DNA of 22,915 bases from Priapulus caudatus (lineage: Eukaryota > Priapulida > Priapulimorpha > Priapulimorphida > Priapulidae). The number at the start of each line of letters is the position of its first letter. Positions within the stretch are counted from its first letter, which is position 1. The notes under the pieces were generated by a model. That model made no database searches. It saw only the letters and a program-made list of their open reading frames with translations, and was not told the DNA's origin. The DNA lies in contig NW_014577495.1 in the NCBI RefSeq assembly GCF_000485595.1, positions 99,421 to 122,335 on the forward strand. The letters run 5' to 3'. Made by a program: the position numbers and the translations under genes. Of the stretch, positions 1 through 10,685 are shown in pieces.

Positions 1-420
1 TTTTAAACGGGCCCGCGCATTGAATCTGATGCCATCTCCTGGACTGACGTCAGACGCGTGTAACGGAGAGGGGTGGCTTCACAGCTGGCTGCTGCTGCTG
101 CTGATGCCGCATCCTGCCTCTTCATTCCGACAGGGATGCTATGATGCAGTGATGCGGGCATGTTGGGATTCAGGGCTAGGGGATGCAGTAGTCATCGATA
201 CTGTATATTAATGTACAAGTATTCCGAAGTTCAGGGGTGGGAATGCAAATATGATAGGGTAAAGATTCAGGGGGCATGACTACAGGAATGCTGGGATGCT
301 CAGATATCGGGGCCAGGGCGAGCAGGAAGGGATGCTGGGAGTTAACATTCACCGGATAGCGATACAGGGATGCTGGGATTCAGGGATGCGAGAATGCAGA
401 TGCGCGTGGACGCAGGAGGG
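1..420 (+). repeat. Degenerate GGGATGCTGGGATTCAGG-type repeats
   Basis: Variants of CAGGGATGCTGGGATTCAGG recur at about 131, 165, 267, 286, 330 and 367. Spacing is irregular. No support for coding; short open frames here follow the repeat. About 420-600 shows nothing further. Confidence 0.5.
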
Positions 421-619
421 TGTGGGTAGCGTGTACGAGCATGATTGTATAGGGATGATTGTGTCTGTCATGCACGCCTATTGTGTAGGTCATAGTAAAA
501 AAATACACCTGTTGTCTGCGTGCGTGTTTCCTTGTTCCGTGTTCGCCACTGTCTGTAAGGCAGCACGGTCACACACGCGCGTAATTATGGTTGTTCTGTG
601 GCTTAGTATGACAGCCAGC

Positions 620-800
620 TTACACAAACGCGCACATACACACACATGCAACACGACACAAGCGCGCCAGCGGCGCACGACACACACACACAACATCCAC
701 ACACACACACACATACACACACACACACACAGCCATCACAACACAGCACACACACATCACACACACCAACACACACACACACACCACACGGCCAACACGA
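620..800 (+). repeat. Interrupted CA-rich microsatellite
   Basis: Runs of ACACAC interrupted by CGC and CAT steps. It produces stop-poor His/Thr frames on plus and Cys/Val frames on minus that are not genes. Confidence 0.95.
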
Positions 801-930
801 CCACCACGAACGGTCGAGCAAAATCTACCTAATTTGCATAATTTAAAAAAAATAGCAAAACCTGTGTGATATGTTTTGGGGCCAGTCCTCATTCATTCAC
901 ATACTAGAAATGACCAAAATCCGTTAAATC

Positions 931-2185
931 TGAATTGACTTATGGCCATTTCCATTTTTGCCAAAAAGTGGACATGGCTCGAAAGTAGGTCGACTGGCGT
1001 GCTCCAAAATAGGACGTTCAAACCACTCCCATAGGAGTAACAACTGCATGCAATTTGAAACATGTGGGTCGAACGGTTCTTGAGTTATCGTTGACCGTTG
1101 CCAAATGTTGACGGACGGACGGACGGACGAACAGACGGACGGACGGACGGACGTACAACGGACGACACCCCATGGCAATAGCTCATCTTGACGATGTCAA
1201 GGCGAGCTAAAAATCTAGTAACGTTAACAGAAATAAAACAAAACTAACAAGTGTATGTAATGTTTTTAAATCTGGCTAGTTAATAGGCAGATACAGCATC
1301 AACTCTGCAACATATTAACACCCGACTTCATAAAATTAATTTCTCAGCCGAATAGGATACACACGTCATTGTGACTGCAAGCAATGCCCGTCACAAAAAA
1401 ATGAGTTTAAGCGAATACATGCAATATCTTTGCTTAGAACATATAAATAACACCGGATCATGAAATCTGTGCATTCTGCGACTCACTCAGTTCCTAAATT
1501 GAAACAAACGTTTGATAAATAAGCGACCAGAATCAATGCGGACGCACCAACTATGAGATATCGGCCAACAATCAATATGCCCAGCAAATGACCCCTTTCA
1601 AAACAGCACAATTTCAGGAAAAGTCACATTACAAAGCAACCGTGTTTTGGCAGACAGGTTTGCCCACTAGAAAATGACAAAAATCAGGAATGATAGGCAC
1701 AATATCTTAATGGGATGCCCTACAACATAATCCAGTAACACACAGTATTTACTCCAAATATGGGAAGACTTAAACACGCCGCTATGTACATAATTAGTAT
1801 AATTACAACTAGATGAGACAATAAAGATCATTGCTAAATTGATGATTGCACGGTGCAAACTCTAAATGGTATATTTAGCTGGTCAAAAAATTTACTCATT
1901 CTTTAGGTTTAGCTATTTTTCTTAGAGTTAGATCACAAACAGGTACGGTACATAGACCTATCTAGCAGTATTAAATTCACATAGCTTAAATAGCATCTGC
2001 AACACAAAAGTGTCTGCGAAGACACGGCATGTGATGCGAAACGAGATCATGTCAAGTGTGATGTGTGGTTGCAGGATAGGTGCAGCCCAATGTGTGCGTA
2101 ACCCCTTCATTGCTGAACACAGGAGAGAGGCAGAGGAAAAAGGTCTATCACAGGGAAGTTAGTACGCGTATCGACGGAAACGAGC
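931..2185 (+). repeat. Large dispersed/duplicated unit, copy 1
   Basis: About 1.26 kb, alignable from TGAATTGACTTATGG to ACGAGC with 10686-12151. Landmarks: TGCATGCAATTTGAAACATG, a GACG tetranucleotide run (1111-1152), GACACCCCATGGCAATAGCTC, and GGTCTATCACAGGG near the end. No reading frame of note, no clear terminal repeat; both copies end in a dinucleotide-rich tract. Likely a non-autonomous repeat or a duplicated segment. Confidence 0.85.
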
Positions 2186-2325
2186 ATCTCTCTCTTTCTC
2201 TCTCGCTCTCTTTCATCCTCTCACTCTTTCGGGCACACGCTCTTTTAGTCTCAGTCCTATCTCTACCCGTCTCTTTTTCTTATCTTCCTCCCCAACTCCT
2301 CTCTGTCTCTTTCCCCCTCCATTAT
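2186..2325 (+). repeat. CT-rich low-complexity tract
   Basis: CTCTCT-type sequence starts exactly where copy 1 of the large repeat ends. Nothing recognisable follows in 2325-2570. Confidence 0.8.
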
Positions 2326-2605
2326 CACTATGAGTCAGTACCAGCCAGAGCGAATCTGGCAGCACTCCACTTCGTGTTTTTGTGGCAGGCCAAGCGGAAA
2401 GCAGAGTCAGACGAGATGCTGCTTGCATGCACGGTGGACCCCACTGCAGGCGGGGAAGCTGACGCATCCTCTCCCACCGGCGCCATGACAACGCCATCTC
2501 TCTAACAAATCTCATCGCGGGGTTACGTCACCGTGATGAAGTTTTATAGAGAGTCATGCATTAGTTTGTTACCGGTGATTTATAACCGGTAGCTATACAT
2601 ATAAC

Positions 2606-2645
2606 CAGGAGCGTATAATGACAAATTTGTCATTATACGCTCCTG
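2606..2645. repeat. Perfect 40-bp palindrome
   Basis: The 20-base arm CAGGAGCGTATAATGACAAA is followed with no spacer by its exact reverse complement. Flanked by direct repeats TATAACCGGT (2581-2590 and 2647-2656); a third ACCGGT is at 2571. It could form a hairpin or cruciform, or be a tiny fold-back element or a transposon remnant. Confidence 0.95.
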
Positions 2646-3020
2646 ATATAACCGGTCGCTGACGGCCCCGATGTGGTTCTATTTCCGCACTGCGTGTGCG
2701 TATTTATTTATGTTTGTTTGGAATACGAATTATTATAGCATCGCGCCTGAGACAGCGATGGCTGTTTATCATCGTCATCGTTGTAGCCGCCGCCGCAATC
2801 TATGCAATAAAATTTGCATCGCCATCTTGCACGATGAATCGGCGTCTTGCAAAATAAAAGCGCGGGTTCTCGTTTTTGCAGCGATATCGCTTGCTACTGT
2901 TTTTTTCTGTTTCCCTAAGTAGCCTAAGTCGCCAAGTCTTCTAAGTCGGTATTTTTAGAATCGTGTATCTTGTGCCTGGCAGGCCCTGGCTGCGTCTATA
3001 GCCATACTGTACAGCTACAT

Positions 3021-3112
3021 CTGTTAGATTGTTACGTTAAACCATCTTTGCTCTGATTTCACGAATTAGACAGCTGCAAACAGAGAAGATGATAACGTAA
3101 CCAACTAAACAG
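3021..3112. repeat. Imperfect fold-back repeat
   Basis: CTGTTAGATTGTTACGTTAA with CATCTTTGCTCTG (left, 3021-3055) pairs with CAGAGAAGATGATAACGTAAC (right, from 3081) extending to CTAAACAG, with small gaps and a loop of about 25 bases. No target duplication noticed. The rest of 2660-3480 is AT-rich DNA with nothing else supported. Confidence 0.6.
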
Positions 3113-3479
3113 CAGAAGTAAAGGGAATATATTGATGTATATAACCGCGGTGATATATAGGCCTATGTGGTGAATATATACCCGCTTTTAATTCTTACCA
3201 CAATTAATATGTCAACTTTAAGAATTTCTATAAAATCAATATATTATTTTCATATCAGATGTGGTTTCGATGGTAACATGAATGAAAATGAAACGCAGGC
3301 AAGATATAAACATTTCATCCGTTGTATAGGATTAGAACTGAAACGCGTGAGCTAATTTTATATAACCTGAATCCGCGATGTAACCATTTTATATAGCTAT
3401 GTATTAATGTCACATTATTATACACGTTCATATAGTATTGTATACAACAGCAATTATACTACCTAATAAACAGTTAAGA

Positions 3480-4055
3480 TATAAATACATAGAGACTCCA
3501 AAACTACTTCATGCATTTATAAGTTCATCAATAATTAATCTTAAATTAATTATGAATAATTAATCATGAATAATAATAACAACATTAGATGTTTCTGTCT
3601 AGCATGGAAGCGCATTAAATTAACATCTACGTTGTAACTTTCAGAAATTACTCTACACCCCGGGAATAGCTTAGATGTGAATCGGCTGGTTATTGCATGC
3701 GTCAAAGGTTGCTGTTCTAGCAGTTTTCTCGGTGTTATCCATGACACACCTCTTTTAATTTAACAATGGCACTGTGCCATTATATGCGCTTTAACATCTA
3801 CCACATGCTACGTATACACTCACAGTTACTAGTGGCTATCCGTGTGTATATCCCCCTTTGCAGAAAACTGCCTCCACTCACGAGCGTTGCGATGTTATTG
3901 CAACCAGCGCTGCCGGCCTACCACTTATATACGCCAGGGCGTAGGCGGTGCCTCGCCGCTCCTCCGCGCCACACAAAGTAGCACCAGGACGCTGATGGTG
4001 AAGTGATTTTAATAGCAAGCTGTCCCGAGTAGGAATTTCTCACATCTGTCACTCT
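3480..4055. other. Region without recognisable feature
   Basis: AT-rich at the left (AATTAATTATGAATAATTAAT type), more balanced at 3700-4000. No open frame with homology I recognise, no RNA gene and no repeat structure. Confidence 0.5.
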
Positions 4056-4059
4056 GTCT

Positions 4060-4900
4060 CTCCTCTACTTCACCCTTTTTTTACCACACCTATCATTACA
4101 TGTCTCTCTCCCGCTTCATTCACCATACATATTATGCCCCTTCCGCACCTCTACCTCTCCCTTCCTTCACCACACCTACCATGCCTTTCCCCTCGTCTAC
4201 TTCACACCCTCCTTTACCATACTTATCTTGCTCCTCTTCCACCTCTGCATCTCCCTTCCTCCTTCACGCCTCTCCTGCTCCCCTCTCTCTTCTACCTCTC
4301 CATTCCTTTACCACAGCTATCATGCTCCCCCTCCCGGCCTACCTCACCCTCCCCTTCGTCTACCGGTGCCTTCCTTTACCATACCTATCATACCCCTCCC
4401 CTACCTCTATTTCTCCTTTCCTTCTCCACGCCTTTATGTCCTTCTCCCTCCTCTACTTCACACTTCCTTTACCACACATATCATGCCCTCGCATCCTCTG
4501 TTTGGTCCTTCCCAAAACCTTCATGCCCCATTTTCTACCTCCCTCTTCCTTTCCCCACCTATCACGCAACTCAGCCTCAGCCTTCCCTTCCCAACACTTA
4601 TTATGCGTATCCCCTTCTCTAATTTACAAGTCTTTTGCCACACCTATCACCCCGCCCCTCTACTTCTTCTTTCGTCCACCACACCTATCATGACCCCCCC
4701 CCCGTTTCTCTCTGCATCTATCTTCTTCTTCCACTCCTATGAATCGCTTCCCACTCCTTTACTTTCCCTTCATTCAGCATGCGCATTATACCCGTACCCC
4801 TATACTACCCCCATCGTTTTTCTTGATTTTCTTTCATACCATGCTTCTCCCGCATTTCCTATATTTCCCGTCCTTCTCCACACATCCAGTGTATTATGCG
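4060..4900 (+). repeat. Degenerate polypyrimidine minisatellite, period about 46 bp
   Basis: The phrase TTTACCACACCTATCATGCC or close variants recurs at about 4081, 4123, 4168, 4214, 4307, 4376, 4423, 4469, 4551, 4590, 4636 and 4679. Spacings are mostly 42-47 bases, with CT-rich filler between. At least fourteen units. Three plus-strand frames stay open only because the sequence is almost free of A- and G-rich stops. Confidence 0.85.
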
Positions 4901-4924
4901 GTCTCGTGGTCATGTGATCCAGTC

Positions 4925-5275
4925 GCCACCATTGTCACATGCTGCCTGCGTGTGGGTCCGTGGGCGGTGTGGTGTGTGTGTGAGGTGTGTGTCGTTGGTA
5001 TGGTGTTGGCGGTGTGGTGTGTGTGTTTAGTGTTCGTGTGTTTAACCAGGGACAGTGTGGACTGTGTGTGGTTTTTGTGGGGTAGGTGTGTGTGCTGTTG
5101 TGTGACTGTGTATGTGAGTGTGTCTGCGGTTCATGTGTCGCGGTCCCGTACCCGGCGTGTGTGTGTGTGTCGTGTGTTGGTGTCTGGTGTAGGGGAATGG
5201 GCTGTCTTTCTGGGTCGGGGTGGTGTGTGTTGGTGTGTGTGGCCGCGGTGGTGGGCGTGGTGTATGGGAATGGCC
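4925..5275 (+). repeat. GT-rich low-complexity tract
   Basis: Begins abruptly after the polypyrimidine minisatellite. GTGTGTG runs alternate with GGTG and GGTATG interruptions. The long plus-strand frame across 4739-5722 is an artefact of this composition. Confidence 0.85.
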
Positions 5276-5279
5276 TCAG

Positions 5280-5625
5280 GCACAAGAGTGTTTTGTGCTT
5301 CGACGCTGGCGCTGGGACCGGCCGCATGTGTGCGCACCGCTCCGGGTGTGGCAGGCCCCGCGTCGCCGGGATCGTTGGGCTCGGGTGATGTGTGTGCCTG
5401 GGTGCCTCCGGTCGGTGCTGGCCGCCTCGGATGTGTGTGTGTGCCGCAACTGGGACTGGCCGGGATCGGCGGCATTCGGTTCGTGGCGCACCACACCGGC
5501 CGACTGGACTGGCCGAACCGGGCCCGACAGCCGCTGCCCGGACCGGCCGCGGGAACTGGACCGGGCCGCCCGGGACCGGGCCGCCCGGCCGACGCAGCCC
5601 CGCCGGTGGTTGTAAGTGCGTGGTA
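5280..5625. other. CpG-dense GC-rich block
   Basis: Very rich in CG and GGCC/CCGG steps, unlike its surroundings. Contains a 15-bp-period duplication of ACCGGGCCGCCCGG (5560-5573, 5575-5588) and related CTGGACTGGCCG phrases. It could be a CpG island or simply a GC minisatellite. No transcript start or exon can be supported. Confidence 0.55.
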
Positions 5626-5639
5626 TCGGTATGGTGACT

Positions 5640-6480
5640 GGAACTCCGGACGTATATCGAAGGGCAGGTATGTTGGAGGAAGGGTGGGTATGCATGAGAC
5701 AGTCTTCGGTGGGTCTTCCTGAGGATTTGGTGGTTATCGGTAGCAACAAGTCGATGCCGGACGGGTGACGACGAGACGCGTAAATTGCTTGGTGTTAGGC
5801 TTCTTTGCGGATTGACACTGTCTTGTGGTTGCTGGCAGGCGGCTTGATATAGAGCGTTTGGAGCGGTCTGCCTACAATTTCATCGCTTGATGATGCAGGC
5901 GCCTCGCCCCTGTGCTACGCGCTGGACGTATACAATCCAGGATGGACAAACATTCGAAACGCTAGGCGGCTTAAACGTATAGAGTTGGAAGTACAGGACA
6001 AGGCCAGAGAATGCTAGCTGACGCTTGACATGACAGCTCAGGTGGTGAGAAGATTCAGCCGAGAGTGGACTTTCAAATCAGGCGGGAAGGACTTTCGATG
6101 TTCAATGTGTTACATTCAAACCAAAGGTAAGTAATTTGTTCATGAAGTTGAGGTTGCTCGCACACCAGGGCTCGCGTTTATTTTGCCAATTTTCAAGCCT
6201 GTCGAGAATACCACGTTGGGGGTGAAATTTATAGTAGTCACCGGAGAATGATCGAGTGTTGTAAGCTGAGGTAAAAAGAAGTAGAATAGGAAGTATAATA
6301 AGGCAATAGTCGAGTGGAGTGCTACCAGGAGTCCATCCTATTTCGTGAAAAACCCCGGTTGTCGCGGCCTGTGTACATAATATATGGGTGATGTGAGTGA
6401 TGTTTGAGTGTACGGCGCGTGGCGCGTGCGTCGTCTCGGTCTCGTCTTGGCCCTCGTCGTCGTGCTCGTGCGGCCGCGCG
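5640..6480. other. Region without recognisable feature
   Basis: Mixed-composition DNA with no supported gene, RNA or repeat. Confidence 0.5.
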
Positions 6481-6501
6481 TCTGGCTCCTCTCTGCGTGC
6501 G

Positions 6502-6640
6502 TCCTCTCTCTCTCTCTCGTCTCTCTCTCGCTGCTCTGCGTCGTCTCTCTCGTCTCGCTCTCTCTCTCTCTCTCTCTCTTCGTCTCTCTCTCTCTCTTCT
6601 CTCTTCTCTCTCTCTTCTTCTTCTCTCTTCTCTATAGGGG
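6502..6640 (+). repeat. CT microsatellite
   Basis: Long interrupted CTCTCT tract. It explains the Ser/Leu frames on plus and the Arg/Glu frame on minus. The following 6640-7000 shows nothing recognisable. Confidence 0.95.
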
Positions 6641-6999
6641 GTGAGGGGGGGGTGCGCTGTTGCCGCCTGCGCGTGAGTGTATTTTGTATTCTGTCTTTGC
6701 CGCGTTGGGCGGAGGTTAGTTTGTCAGGCCGTTGGACCGAACCTGGATACCGAACCGGACTGCGACTGACGGACGCCGCATCCTGCCCGCCACCTATCCA
6801 TTTATCTTTTAATTCATTTAACATTTATTTTTTCAATGTTTCCTCTTTTCATCCAATTCATTACACGCACTAGTAAATACGATTAATTGACGGTACATGA
6901 ACTAAATTACATCATAATACCAGGAATGACATCGGGGCATTAAATAAATGTGGTGTATGTCAGCAACAGAAGGCAGATATACACATCAAAAGGGGGGCG

Positions 7000-7110
7000 A
7001 TGCACGCACATACATGCACGCATAGCACACGCTAGTGCATGCACAGGCACACGCACACGCAGCACGCAACGCAGCACACGCACACGCCACAACATGCACA
7101 CATGCAAGCC
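7000..7110 (+). repeat. GCACAC/ATGCAC-rich simple repeat
   Basis: Irregular alternating purine-pyrimidine sequence (GCACACGC, CATGCACA). Confidence 0.8.
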
Positions 7111-7900
7111 TATTTGAAACACGCGACACGCGCACAATGCATTGCCACAGCTACACATTTCGACGCAACAGGGCATACCTTTCTTCTGTCCTGCTTGTCG
7201 GGTTTCCTGCACCCGCGTGCCCCTTAACAACAATTGCCAACTTTTGGTCATGGAACATCTGGCGCGGATGTTTGGGTCTCGCACGCTTTTTGGGTGCATC
7301 GCCATGTCGTGTGCCGCTGTTTCTGCTTGCGAACGTGAGACACTGGAGTGCCAAACACCATCTTCTAGAGGGAATCAGGCTGTTCTGGCTTCTCATCAGG
7401 TGGCGCCACATCTTAGGCAGAACATTCTCTTCTTCGACGTCGTTCCTTTGCACCAAGTGCCTCGTCGACAATGTCGGTTATCCATTTCACCGACGCCATC
7501 TACCAACAATGTCGTTTTCCCTTCACTGGTTCTCCTTGACATTTCTCGTTCCTTTACCCGCGCCTCTATGACAATGTCGTTTCTGCGTGGGGCCCTCTAG
7601 CATGTGCTCTATGCTACGTGCCACCAGCGCCCTGTATACAGCCTTGCTAACTTGCACAGCGCCCTGTCTAGACAAGTTCGTTATTCCATGGAGGCCATCC
7701 ATGACACTGTGCTACAGGCCAGTGTCCTCTGTGTGAGGATCACGGAATCGGTCGTTTTCCAACGCTTCGGGGTTCCGCTCCGTTCGGCCATCAACTTTCC
7801 TGGGCGTCACCACTCAGCTCAAGGAAAGTTCGCAGGCCCAATTAAGATACATACGGTGTTAGCTCCAATTACCACCCTTCGATTATCCAACTAAACACCA
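7110..7900. other. Unrecognised GC-balanced segment with open frames on both strands
   Basis: Plus frames (7142-7600, 7035-7571) and a minus frame (7151-7471) overlap, with no family I recognise. ACAATGTCG recurs at 7469, 7507 and 7571, and two minus-strand stretches of about 35 bases starting CGACATTGTC are alignable. It could be a decayed mobile element or a degenerate repeat. No gene is claimed. Confidence 0.3.
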
Positions 7901-8580
7901 ACTTAACGCAAGTCGCCACGAAGGTGTAACTTTCAGGTATATCCCTGTAGCTGTGTAACAGTAATAATCTATACTTCTTCACAGTGACGTTGGTTAGATT
8001 TGTGCTCAATCCGTCTAGTCCACCGAAAGCTACGTGCCCCACTTTGTCTATTTAGCTGCTGGACTTTAGCGGTTTCTGATATATTATTTCCCTTAAGAAT
8101 CGCGCCATGAGGGTCGTTCTGAATGAAGAAGCTCTGTTTTAATGGTAGAATGTAGGTGTGGCACACGCATATTCCAGCCGCCCACTGTTTCACATCGTTG
8201 CGCTCGCACGCGCCTTCGCTTAATGGGTACTATGCCTGCCCCAGTATATTGATCCACATAGGTTGTCTAGGTCGCTAAGATAAGTATATATCCTTTTTCT
8301 ACTACAAATATGTCAATATATCATTTACTATTTCGACCCCATGTACAAGTCTCTAATCGTAATCCTTCTGTTAATAATTCATTATCACCGCACAAACTCA
8401 GAATCTGTGTAAAGTCAGTATCTGCAGTGTGGTGACACTCCCTGGTTTAAGCAGAACATTCACTTGAAGCACAATGTAGTGTAATCTATGTAATAACCAA
8501 ATCGTACCACCGACACCTTTTGTATGGAGTCCAGCTTAGTCTCCAGTGATAACAGTACCGAAATAAGAACAGTGAGTGGC
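7900..8580. other. Region without recognisable feature
   Basis: No supported gene, RNA or repeat seen. Confidence 0.5.
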
Positions 8581-8586
8581 AGGCGC

Positions 8587-8602
8587 CCGCTAAGCTTAGC
8601 GG
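8587..8602. repeat. 16-bp perfect palindrome
   Basis: CCGCTAAGCTTAGCGG, immediately upstream of the telomere-like tract. Confidence 0.9.
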
Positions 8603-8670
8603 TCAGAGTTAGAGGTTAGGGCGGCAGGGTCAGGGTTAGCGGTAGGGGGTAGAGGTAAGAGGTAAGGAGG
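8603..8670 (+). repeat. Degenerate TTAGGG-like tract
   Basis: GTTAGAGGTTAGGGCGGCAG, GTCAGGGTTAGCGG and GTAGAGGTAAGAGGTAAGG read as decayed TTAGGG-type hexamers. Too degenerate to be sure of telomeric origin. Confidence 0.5.
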
Positions 8671-8679
8671 CTTTGACAT

Positions 8680-10680
8680 TTGACATATCGACATTTGAAT
8701 CCTTTATGGTCAACAGTTTATTACCCATGATTATTTTTTAGTGACCAAGTTTTACGTTAGCGTGCAACACAACCAGGGCTGCAACAGGACTTGTAGTTTA
8801 TAGATTTGATGTTCGTCTCTAAGTGTGTGTGATGTGCGTATACAGTGTCGAAATAAGCCTATGCACGATACAGACCGAGCAGAGTGATTTTGGGTAAGTG
8901 TTTATAATCTGCATGCATAATTTCATCGGCTCAAACATCCACCAGACACGTCGTTCGAGTCACTATCCTCCCTGTAAATACATCGTACAAACATACAGCA
9001 CCATGTAAAAGTTACTTTATCCGTCCCTTGTGACTTATTAATACTATGTGGTTCAGTAAAACTTAACCACAAGAAAGCCATCAGATAATTGCTTAGCAGG
9101 CTTACTAAGCTGGACCACGGGCGACAGACTTTGATGTTAGCTTCCTTGCCATTGGTCTTACTGTCTGTTTTAGGCAGAAAATTTGCAGTTCAGTATGTGG
9201 CCTGTAATAATATCACCAAAGAAAGTAACCCAAGGTACCAACGACCAACGTGTAGTGTTATCTCCCTTTTGTAAATGACCAAGTGCGCCCATTGTTAAGC
9301 ACCGTTTACACAGACCACCCGTGATGCTCTCAAAGTTTGAACACGCAGTAATTGTCTGCAATATAAATCTGGTTGACATTAGAGACAATGTGTAAAGTTA
9401 GTTAATTGCTCTTTGCAAGAATCACAAGTCCACTATAAATAGCCAGAAGACAGTTGATCCTGAGGTCTGGTTTTATGTAATTTGTTATTGCTAGATCAGA
9501 GACATTCACGTAAGATGGAGCAGTCCTTAGTTGTAGAGCTCTCACTACTGTCTCGTCAAGAACCAGATATTTAATGACTGTTCTTAGCAACAAGTACGAA
9601 CAAGAACAAATGGTCAGAGTGTTTCATGGTTTCGTTTGTGTTTCGGTCGTTACTTTTTCTAAATCTTGTCCTCTCCAGCTGTACCGGAACCGCGCGATGT
9701 AAAGCAGTGTCGATATCTGTTATCCTAGTTAATTAACTGATACAACAAACACACAACAACACTCAACACAGACAAGCATCAGCTATCACCAGCGTAACAC
9801 ACACACAATGCAATCAATTGCATACACTGACCGCATGCTGAACACGGACATACGCATCAGCCAAGGCAATGTACGGCTTCCTACTCTCACTGCTACAAGG
9901 CTCACGCGACGCCCACGAATCCAAGACCACGTGGTCAGTCCGCACTAATGCTCTGATAACCACTGCACCCCGTGTCACACAATACAGACCAAACAGTAAG
10001 TCAGCTAAACCCTTGTCACTACAAACACCACATAGTACAACAGTCACACGACACAACATCACAGAGAGCACTCCAAGCTATACTATTATCTCCCTATGTA
10101 TATACTCACTCATATATATCACCGCCCCTATACATAACCCTAGTCATTATATACGTGTATATAGTTCCATCCACACTTTTTATGTTACAATGTAAAGTAC
10201 CATACGTGTAGACAGTAGGCTCGATAAAACAGAAAGTACGTGGTTTGCTGGACTGCGCTGCTCCTCTATAATTAGGTGTAAGTTGGCTCAAATTTCTCTT
10301 CCCACTAGGTAATCTCCTAGGTAACATAATGTGTCATCTCCTATCTTGAACGACCATGTGATTAGATTGCAATACAACAACGCAGGTTTCTGATAGATTT
10401 AATAACTCTTAAGCATTTTGCATGTGTTGTATTTGCAAGTTCGGAGCGCACGTCAGGGAGCAGACACTTAGAATAATAAGCGGCATAGCTGAAATTTGGT
10501 ACCACCAATAAGCTATCAATTCTCTAGCTCAATTTGCATATTTAAAAGATGACGATAGGTGAGCCAAATAAAACTTTCGTGGGTTGTAGATATTGTTTGT
10601 CTTTAGTGCGTCATCAAGGGGATGGTCTTTAATCCTTTCAGCATTCTTAGAATTTAGAGCAATAATGTACTGAAGTTTTA
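8680..10680. other. Region without recognisable feature
   Basis: AT-leaning DNA. An A/C-rich stretch (about 9740-10200) gives stop-poor frames. No gene, RNA gene or structured repeat is supported. Confidence 0.5.
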
Positions 10681-10685
10681 CATCT

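Noticed and set aside
296-846. 178- and 66-residue His/Thr-rich frames
   Set aside because: Translation of the CA microsatellite.
4100-5722. Overlapping plus-strand open frames of 160-330 residues
   Set aside because: Three frames are open together over a polypyrimidine minisatellite and GT tract; the products are pure low complexity without domain signature.
6102-6873. 240-residue Arg/Glu-rich frame on minus and Ser/Leu frames on plus
   Set aside because: Caused by the CT/GA microsatellite; no splice or start support, no recognisable domain outside the tract.
7151-7600. Minus-strand Cys/His-containing stretches resembling a transposase zinc-binding tail
   Set aside because: The cysteines lie in two different frames separated by stops, spacing does not fit a known finger, and a local repeat explains the similarity between stretches.
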